A program made the position numbers and the translations under genes. Under the pieces are notes generated by a model. That model saw nothing but the letters and a program-made list of their open reading frames with translations, made no database searches and had not been told where the DNA came from. This document shows positions 29,056-34,093 of a DNA stretch of 34,093 nucleotides, one piece after another (the first letter of the stretch is position 1; every line of letters starts with the position of its first letter). This DNA is from Neorhizobium sp. UBA7851 (GTDB lineage: Bacteria > Pseudomonadota > Alphaproteobacteria > Rhizobiales > Rhizobiaceae), in assembly GCA_002500765.1 (NCBI GenBank), contig DLSX01000111.1, positions 1-34,093 on the forward strand, in the 5' to 3' direction.

Positions 29056-31818
29056 TCACCTGATCTCCAGCAACCGCTCCAGATACTGCCGTTCCGCATC
29101 ACCCGACAATGAACCACCCAGCTTCTCGCGGATCGCGTCGAGAATTTCCCGTGCCCGCTGCACGTCAATCTCGTCGGGTACCTTCACCTGATCGCCGAAA
29201 TCCGGGCCTGACGTGGCGCGGGGACGTCCGAGCGGATCGCGCCCATTCTGGCCGCCCTGGTTGGCCATGCCTTCGCCCTCGCCATTCTGCTGGCCCTGTT
29301 GTCCTTGCTGCCCCTGCATGGCCTGCATCATCTGCTGCATCATGTTCTGGGCGCCCTGGCGCAGCGCATTGAGCGCATTGCCCTGGCCCTGCACGGCCTG
29401 TTCGCCCTGGCCCTGGCCGAGGGACTGGCCGGCATTGCCCATTTCGCGTTCCGCCTGACCAAAGCCTTCGCCGGGCTGCATGCCGAGATCCTTCAGGCCC
29501 TGCTGAAGCTCGCCTAGTTTCTTGCCGAGGCCGTCCTGTTGGGCACGCAGGTTCTTCAGCGCTTCACGCAGCTGTTCGGCGGTCATCTGGTCGGTATTCT
29601 GCTGACCTTGCTGACCTTGCTGACCTTGCTGGCCCTGACCCTGTTGACCCTGTTGACCTTGTTGGCCCTGCTGGCCTTGTTGCTGCTGGCCCTGTTGACC
29701 TTGCTGCGACTGTTGTTGCTCGCCGCCTTCGCCCTGCTGGTCCGGGTCGCCGCGCTGCATGCGGTCGCGCAACGCCTGATCCAGCTTGAAGGTCTGGTCC
29801 ATCAGCCGCTGCTGTTCCTGCATGATCTCGCCGAGCTTGTCGATCTGCTGACGCATCTGGCTGTTTTGTTGCTGCTGGCCCTGCTGGCCACGCTGCGGGC
29901 GTCCGGCCTGCATGTTGTTCATCATCCGCTGCAACTCGTTCAGCATCTGCTGGGCGGCGTCGCGATTGCCGGAGCGGGCAAGATTTTCGATCTGGTCCAT
30001 CATGTTCTGCAGATCGCGCTGGCGGATGACGTTCTGCGCCTGCATGTTCTGCTGCGCCCGCGGCGCATTCTGCATGCGCTGCGCCAGCTCGTTCATATAT
30101 TGCTGCATCGCCTCGCGCATTTCCTGCATCAGTCTGGCGATTTCCTGATCGTTGGCGCCATTTTGAAGGGCTTCGGACAGATTGCGCTGCGCATCACGCA
30201 GGCGGCGTTCGGCGAGCGACAGATCGCCATCCTCGATGCCGAGCGCGATCTCCCAGAGATAGTCGGCCGTCTCCTTCAATTGCTCCTCATCGCGGGCGAG
30301 CTTCATGCGTCCACGCGCGGATTCGATCAGCAGGAAATGGCTGAGGTTCGGAATTGTCTCGTCCGGGCGAATTGTCAGGGCTTCGTTGAGTTCGATCGCC
30401 TTCGGCATCTGGCGCGTGTCGAGCGCAAAGACCTGCCGCTGTTCGGCCACGGCTGCGGCGAGCGGCTCGGAGAAGCCACGGCCGGGCAGGATCATTTCAT
30501 GGGCCGGGCTGCGTCCCGTCTGACCGGCGCCATCGGTCGCGACCAGAGTTACACGAACACGCTTTCCGGCAAGCGGATGTTCAATCAGGCTGCGGCTCGT
30601 CAGGCCCTTGAATTCCTGGCCTTTGGTCTGACGCGGCAGATCCAGCCGATATTCGGGCAGCGGATAAAGCGGCGTCGCAGCCGGATCCTGCGGACCTGCG
30701 GGCTCGATCAACGCATGGGCCTCGCGAATGCCGTAGTCGTCCTTGGCACGGAAGCCGATCTCCAGCGCGCCATTGACCGACCGTTTCGGCTGGCCTTCGA
30801 AGGCGATCTCCGGTGGGCGATCCTGAATGACGTTGAATGCCCAGCTTTGGCCGTTGACCGTGAGATTGCCGCTTTCGTTGACCGCCATGGCATAGGTGCG
30901 CGGTGCAAGCGGCTGGTTGCCGTTTGCAGGGGCTGCAGGTGACTGCGGTGATGGCGTTGGGGCCTGCGTGTTGTCCTGTGCCTGCTCTGCAGCCTTTTTC
31001 GCCGCGGCCTTTGCCTCTTCGGTCTGCAGCGTCACATCCTGCTTGTTGGCGCTGGCGGTGAACACCACGGCCTCTTCACCTTCGCCGCCGGTCACGCGGA
31101 CGGTCAGAGCCGAGTTCTGCGGTATGGACACGGTGCCATTATTGTTCTGGGCCTGCTGGCCGGTCAGAAACACGGGTGCGCGACCGGTATAGGAAGGAGG
31201 CGTCAGCCATGCATCTATGCGCAGGTCCGGGTTGATGCTCGGTGCCGGCGGTGTGGGTATGAAAGCGTCACCCAGAGTGCCGCCGCTGTTGGAATAGGAA
31301 AAGGCAAGCGCTACGGTGAAGACAAGCGCCGGGATGGCGCGCAGGCCGAAACGGTCATGTCTGGCGATATCCGGCTGTGGCAGGCCGGCGTCCAGCGCTG
31401 CGATCCGCTCGGCCATGCGGACCTGATGTTCTTTCCACAAGGCGCGGGAGAAGGGGGTCTCGAAAGCCGGCGCGTCTTCCTGCACGCCGACGGGCTGGTG
31501 CGGAAGGTTGTTGCGATCCTCGAGCAGGCGATCCGCCTCACCCGCGCTCGGCCAGCGAATGCGCGCGAACGGAAGCAGCGCAACGACGAAGCCGCCGAAG
31601 AAGGCTGCAAGCAGGATCCAGCGCAGCCAGTCCGGCGACAGGCGGAAAATGCCGAACCATGAGGCCGAGAAAAACAGGGCGACAATACCGACAGGCGTCA
31701 GCGCCAAGGGCAGGATGCGCTCGAAAAACAGCACGATCCGCGCGAAGGAACGCTTCAGGGCCACCCTGCGGGCAAGCGCGGGATGGGTCTCGAAGGCACC
31801 TTTGCGGGTAAAGCTCAT
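29056..31818 (-). CDS. DUF4175 membrane protein with Gln/Gly-rich tail
   Basis: The product is 920 residues from ATG 31818 (MSFTRKGAFETHP). Three membrane segments lie in the first 180 residues (ILPLALTPVGIVALFFSASW, WILLAAFFGGFVVALLPFA and AIPALVFTVALAFSY), followed by beta-rich extracytoplasmic segments and a long C-terminal helical region very rich in Gln, Met and Gly (about 560-880). This matches the DUF4175/TIGR02302 family of Hyphomicrobiales, function unknown. A TTG at 31851 could add 11 residues, but its ribosome site is too close. A candidate promoter lies at 31910-31937. lysA lies upstream on the same strand, separated by a hairpin. Confidence 0.88.
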   Translation of the reverse strand: MSFTRKGAFETHPALARRVALKRSFARIVLFFERILPLALTPVGIVALFFSASWFGIFRLSPDWLRWILLAAFFGGFVVALLPFARIRWPSAGEADRLLEDRNNLPHQPVGVQEDAPAFETPFSRALWKEHQVRMAERIAALDAGLPQPDIARHDRFGLRAIPALVFTVALAFSYSNSGGTLGDAFIPTPPAPSINPDLRIDAWLTPPSYTGRAPVFLTGQQAQNNNGTVSIPQNSALTVRVTGGEGEEAVVFTASANKQDVTLQTEEAKAAAKKAAEQAQDNTQAPTPSPQSPAAPANGNQPLAPRTYAMAVNESGNLTVNGQSWAFNVIQDRPPEIAFEGQPKRSVNGALEIGFRAKDDYGIREAHALIEPAGPQDPAATPLYPLPEYRLDLPRQTKGQEFKGLTSRSLIEHPLAGKRVRVTLVATDGAGQTGRSPAHEMILPGRGFSEPLAAAVAEQRQVFALDTRQMPKAIELNEALTIRPDETIPNLSHFLLIESARGRMKLARDEEQLKETADYLWEIALGIEDGDLSLAERRLRDAQRNLSEALQNGANDQEIARLMQEMREAMQQYMNELAQRMQNAPRAQQNMQAQNVIRQRDLQNMMDQIENLARSGNRDAAQQMLNELQRMMNNMQAGRPQRGQQGQQQQNSQMRQQIDKLGEIMQEQQRLMDQTFKLDQALRDRMQRGDPDQQGEGGEQQQSQQGQQGQQQQGQQGQQGQQGQQGQGQQGQQGQQGQQNTDQMTAEQLREALKNLRAQQDGLGKKLGELQQGLKDLGMQPGEGFGQAEREMGNAGQSLGQGQGEQAVQGQGNALNALRQGAQNMMQQMMQAMQGQQGQQGQQNGEGEGMANQGGQNGRDPLGRPRATSGPDFGDQVKVPDEIDVQRAREILDAIREKLGGSLSGDAERQYLERLLEIR
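29599..29727 (-). repeat. 9-base tandem repeats encoding GQQ units in the DUF4175 gene
   Basis: About a dozen degenerate copies of a 9-base unit (CTGTTGACC-like on the plus strand) encode Gly-Gln-Gln repeats. Copy number could change by slippage without shifting frame, since the unit is three codons. Confidence 0.8.
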
Positions 31819-31909
31819 GCGGTCCGTCTCCGATCGTGGCGGCGCAAACAAGCTCCTAAGATAACAGTCTTTGTGGCGAAGACGAGGGCAGGCATGGGCC
31901 GACCCTCAT

Positions 31910-31937
31910 ATTTTAGGCAGTTTCCCGCAATTGTGAA
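31910..31937 (-). promoter_or_regulatory. candidate promoter of the DUF4175 gene
   Basis: TTCACA (31932-31937) and TAAAAT (31910-31915) on the minus strand, each 5/6 to consensus, are 16 bases apart. Expected start near 31903, giving a leader of about 85 bases. Confidence 0.5.
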
Positions 31938-31947
31938 TGCTGCTTCA

Positions 31948-31969
31948 AATGCGCGTCCGGGCGCGCATT
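31948..31969 (-). terminator. hairpin after lysA
   Basis: AATGCGCG/CGCGCATT, eight pairs with a 6-base loop, lies seven bases after the lysA stop. There is no T run beyond TTG, so it may end or protect the lysA transcript. Confidence 0.45.
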
Positions 31970-31975
31970 CAGGTC

Positions 31976-33244
31976 TCAGTCCAGCCAGGCGGGAACGGAA
32001 TCTAGCCCGATAAGCTCGTCATAGGTGCCGCGCGGGCGGATGACGTGGAACTCGGATCCCTTGACCAGAACCTCCGGAACGAGGAGACGGGAATTGTAGG
32101 TTCCGGCCTGTACTGCGCCATAGGCTCCGGCAGATGCGACGGCAATCAGGTCACCCGGTTTCGGTTCTGCCATCTCGCGGTCGAGCGCCAGATAGTCGCC
32201 GGTTTCACAGACCGGGCCGACGATATCGCCCCGGATGCGGGGCGCATCGGCAGTCGGCACGACGACCGGGCGGATCATGTGATAGGCTTCATAAAGCGTC
32301 GGGCGTATCAGGTCGTTCATCGCGCCGTCGACGATGACGAAGGTCTTTTCGCCGCCATCCTTCACATAGATGACCTCGGTCACCAGAATGCCGGCATTGC
32401 CGACTATCAGGCGGCCGGGCTCGGTAACGATCTTGCAGTTCAGCGAACGCAGCTGACGCTTTACCGTATCGGCATAGGCATCCGGCAGCGGGGGAGGCGT
32501 GTTGTCGTCCTTGTAAGGAATGCCGAGACCGCCGCCGATATCGACGTGATCGATCCGGTGGCCATCGCCGCGCAACGTGTCGACCAGTTCGCGCAGCAGA
32601 CGGAAGGCATGCTCGAAGGGCGCGAGCTCGGTGATCTGGCTGCCGATATGCATGTCGATGCCGGTGACGTCGATGCCGGGCAGCTCCGCCGCATGGGCGT
32701 AGACGGCACGGGCGCGCTCATAGGCGATGCCGAACTTGTTTTCCTTCTTGCCAGTCGAGATCTTGGCATGGGTTCCCGCATCCACATCCGGGTTGATGCG
32801 GAAGGAGACGTGGGCCTTTTTGCCTGCCTTGACGGCGCGCAGGTTCAGCACTTCCAGTTCCGGCTCGGATTCGACGTTGAAGCAGTAGATGCCGGCTTCG
32901 AGCGCCAGGTCCATTTCCGCAACCGTCTTGCCGACGCCGGAGAACATGATGCGGCTTGCCGGAATGCCGGCGGCCAGCGCGCGGCGCAGTTCACCACCAG
33001 AGACCACGTCGACGCCAGCGCCAAGCCGGCCGAGCGTCTTCAGCACGGCCTGGTTGGAGTTCGCCTTCATGGCATAACAGACCATCGTGTCGACATCGGA
33101 AAACGCTGCGGCAAAGACCTTGTAGTGGCGCTCGAGCGTTGCCGTCGAATAGACGTAGAAGGGCGTTCCGACAGCCTTGGCGATGTCCGGAATGGCGACG
33201 TTTTCGGCGTGCAGCACGCCGTCGATATACTGGAAATGGTTCAC
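31976..33244 (-). CDS. lysA: diaminopimelate decarboxylase
   Basis: LysA decarboxylates meso-diaminopimelate to lysine, drawing on the same precursor that builds peptidoglycan. The 422-residue product is a fold-III PLP enzyme: Lys60 in CYAMKANSN, HVDIGGGLGIPY for phosphate binding, EPGRLIVGNAG, the active-site Cys in GPVCETGDYLA and GAYGAVQAGTYNSR at the C-terminus. Length is standard. The LptM-like lipoprotein gene ends 15 bases upstream, a pairing also found in gammaproteobacteria, and argH lies before that. A hairpin at 31948-31969 follows. Confidence 0.96.
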   Translation of the reverse strand: MNHFQYIDGVLHAENVAIPDIAKAVGTPFYVYSTATLERHYKVFAAAFSDVDTMVCYAMKANSNQAVLKTLGRLGAGVDVVSGGELRRALAAGIPASRIMFSGVGKTVAEMDLALEAGIYCFNVESEPELEVLNLRAVKAGKKAHVSFRINPDVDAGTHAKISTGKKENKFGIAYERARAVYAHAAELPGIDVTGIDMHIGSQITELAPFEHAFRLLRELVDTLRGDGHRIDHVDIGGGLGIPYKDDNTPPPLPDAYADTVKRQLRSLNCKIVTEPGRLIVGNAGILVTEVIYVKDGGEKTFVIVDGAMNDLIRPTLYEAYHMIRPVVVPTADAPRIRGDIVGPVCETGDYLALDREMAEPKPGDLIAVASAGAYGAVQAGTYNSRLLVPEVLVKGSEFHVIRPRGTYDELIGLDSVPAWLD

Positions 33245-33259
33245 GTCAGGTCTCTGAAA

Positions 33260-33457
33260 TTACAGGAGCCGGTCAAGGACGAAAGGCCGATCCGCCACCG
33301 GATCCGCCGTCTGGCCCTTGGTCTTGCGGACGTTCTGCTGTTCCACCGGGGTGCTGGGGCGGTCGAGGTCGCCCTTGCGGCCACAGCCGACGGTAATGAT
33401 GCCGGCAAGGCCGAGCACCAGGGCGACGCGGGCGGTATTCATCAGCGACTTCGACAT
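33260..33457 (-). CDS. lptM: LptM-like (YifL-type) small lipoprotein
   Basis: The 65-residue product has a signal peptide ending IITVGC and the mature start CGRKGDLDRPSTP, which matches the LptM/YifL pattern (CGxKGxLxxP). In E. coli LptM helps the LptDE outer-membrane translocon form correct disulfides. The lipobox -3 residue is Thr rather than Leu, slightly unusual. Neighbouring lysA is the same as in many Proteobacteria. Family assignment is by motif and context; activity in this lineage is inferred. Confidence 0.82.
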   Translation of the reverse strand: MSKSLMNTARVALVLGLAGIITVGCGRKGDLDRPSTPVEQQNVRKTKGQTADPVADRPFVLDRLL

Positions 33458-33481
33458 TCTTTTCTTTCTCCGGCACGGACA

Positions 33482-33510
33482 GGCGGAACTTTCATAGCGA
33501 AGTTCCCGCC
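33482..33510 (-). other. hairpin between argH and lptM
   Basis: GGCGG(G)AACTT/AAGTTCCGCC with one bulge and an 8-base loop lies 25 bases before the lptM ATG, in the 101-base gap after argH. There is no T run, so an mRNA processing or stability role is as likely as termination. Confidence 0.4.
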
Positions 33511-33558
33511 CTTTGTGCAGTTCATTTCCGTATCAATTGGCGATCACTCGATCACGGT

Positions 33559-34093
33559 TCAATTGCGGCCGCGCCAGTAGGCGATCTGCTTCCTGACTTC
33601 CGACGGCGCGGTGCCGCCAAAGCTCTGGCGGCTGGCAACGGAGGCGTCGACGGTCAGAACATCGAAGACCTTCTCGGTTATCGCCGGGTTGATTGCCTTC
33701 AGTTCGTCGAGTGAAAGTTCTGCAAGTTCGCAACCCTTCTTTTCGGCAAGCGCCACAGCATGGCCGGTGGCATGGTGGGCGTCACGGAAGGGTAGGCCAG
33801 CCTCGCGCACCAGCCAGTCGGCCAGATCGGTGGCGGTCGAATAACCCGAGCCTGCGGCCGCACGCATGCGGTCCGCACGGATGGTCATGTCGCGCATCAT
33901 GCCGGTCATGGCGGCAATCGCCAGTTCCAGGTTCTCGGCGGCGTCGAAGACCTGTTCCTTGTCTTCCTGCATGTCCTTGGAATAGGCGAGCGGCAGGCCC
34001 TTCATGATCGTCAGAAGCGCCACCAGCGAACCGTTGATGCGGCCGGTCTTGGCGCGCACCAGTTCGGCGGCGTCCGGGTTCTTCTTCTGCGGC
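33559..34093 (-). CDS. argH: argininosuccinate lyase, N-terminal part cut by window edge
   Basis: ArgH splits argininosuccinate into arginine and fumarate. The visible 178 codons are the C-terminal part and start in the fumarase/ASL signature PQKKNPDAAELVRAKTGR at the right edge, followed by GLPLAYSKDMQEDKE and TATDLADWLVREAGLPFRDAHH, all typical of ArgH. The stop is at 33559-33561. Roughly the first 290 residues lie outside the window. It is upstream of lptM and lysA on the same strand, in an order common in rhizobia as I recall it. Confidence 0.95.
   Translation of the reverse strand, partial: PQKKNPDAAELVRAKTGRINGSLVALLTIMKGLPLAYSKDMQEDKEQVFDAAENLELAIAAMTGMMRDMTIRADRMRAAAGSGYSTATDLADWLVREAGLPFRDAHHATGHAVALAEKKGCELAELSLDELKAINPAITEKVFDVLTVDASVASRQSFGGTAPSEVRKQIAYWRGRN

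Noticed and set aside
29539..30942. Plus-strand frame of 467 codons, very Leu-rich, opposite the DUF4175 gene
   Set aside because: The Leu runs are the reverse complement of Gln-rich repeats; no ribosome site or family match.
32045..33580. Plus-strand frame of 511 codons opposite lysA, lptM and argH
   Set aside because: It crosses three well-supported minus-strand genes and has no known domain; it reflects GC bias.

Overview
The window looks like a stretch of core chromosome from an alphaproteobacterium of the order Hyphomicrobiales, most likely family Rhizobiaceae (Rhizobium, Agrobacterium or Neorhizobium type). This rests on high GC content, the aerobic cobaltochelatase pair cobS/cobT next to bolA and a C-terminal J-domain protein, a CpdR-type response regulator after hpt, a DUF4175 protein beside lysA, DUF2125 and DUF3108 proteins, and intergenic palindromic mosaic elements of the kind known from rhizobia. 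The genus is an inference from remembered gene order and protein similarity; no search was run. I see no tRNA, rRNA, insertion sequence, prophage, CRISPR array or plasmid function.

Layout. 1-3443 (minus): an L,D-transpeptidase lipoprotein cut by the left edge, accA, xerD and a 51-aa membrane protein. 3601-7492 (plus): aroK and aroB coupled by ATGA, a CBS/CorC protein that starts inside the aroB stop and lacks the usual membrane domain, then a membrane diguanylate cyclase. 7489-8237 (minus): a MazG-like protein and BolA. 8344-12952 (plus): J-domain protein, cobS, cobT and a secreted phytase-esterase-like protein. 13012-14653 (minus): a lipoprotein, a queuosine-precursor transporter and rpmB with a near-consensus promoter. 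14896-16972 (plus): DUF3108 protein, EamA exporter, a small membrane gene broken by an amber codon and a 41-aa membrane protein. 16981-18189 (minus): DUF985 cupin and gloB. 18279-21625: a methyltransferase (plus), an NTF2-like protein (minus), then hisC and tyrC (plus). 21677-26798: DUF2125 (minus), ChaC-like protein (plus), then plsC, ydcF, ftsX and ftsE (minus). 27022-28839 (plus): a membrane protein, hpt and a CpdR-like regulator. 29056-34093 (minus): DUF4175 protein, lysA, an LptM-like lipoprotein and argH, cut by the right edge.

How the genes relate. aroK/aroB feed the shikimate pathway, and hisC/tyrC act late in tyrosine and histidine synthesis. argH and lysA make arginine and lysine; lysA also relates to the cell wall. 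cobS/cobT form the ATPase part of the cobalt chelatase, whose CobN subunit is not here. Envelope and division functions recur: L,D-transpeptidase, FtsEX, PlsC, LptM, DUF4175 and XerD. Genes are tightly packed. No stretch over 300 bases lacks a gene; the longest gaps (28840-29055, 26799-27021, 23267-23435) hold palindromic elements or promoters.

I did not find a convincing undescribed multi-gene system. The items most worth checking are the amber-split small gene with ATGA coupling (16623-16972), the CorC protein lacking its membrane domain (5315-6202), two clover-like palindromic elements between convergent genes (23266-23422, 28864-29041), a possible structured leader of the queuosine-precursor transporter (14244-14272), and two CtrA-like half-sites (26915, 28364).
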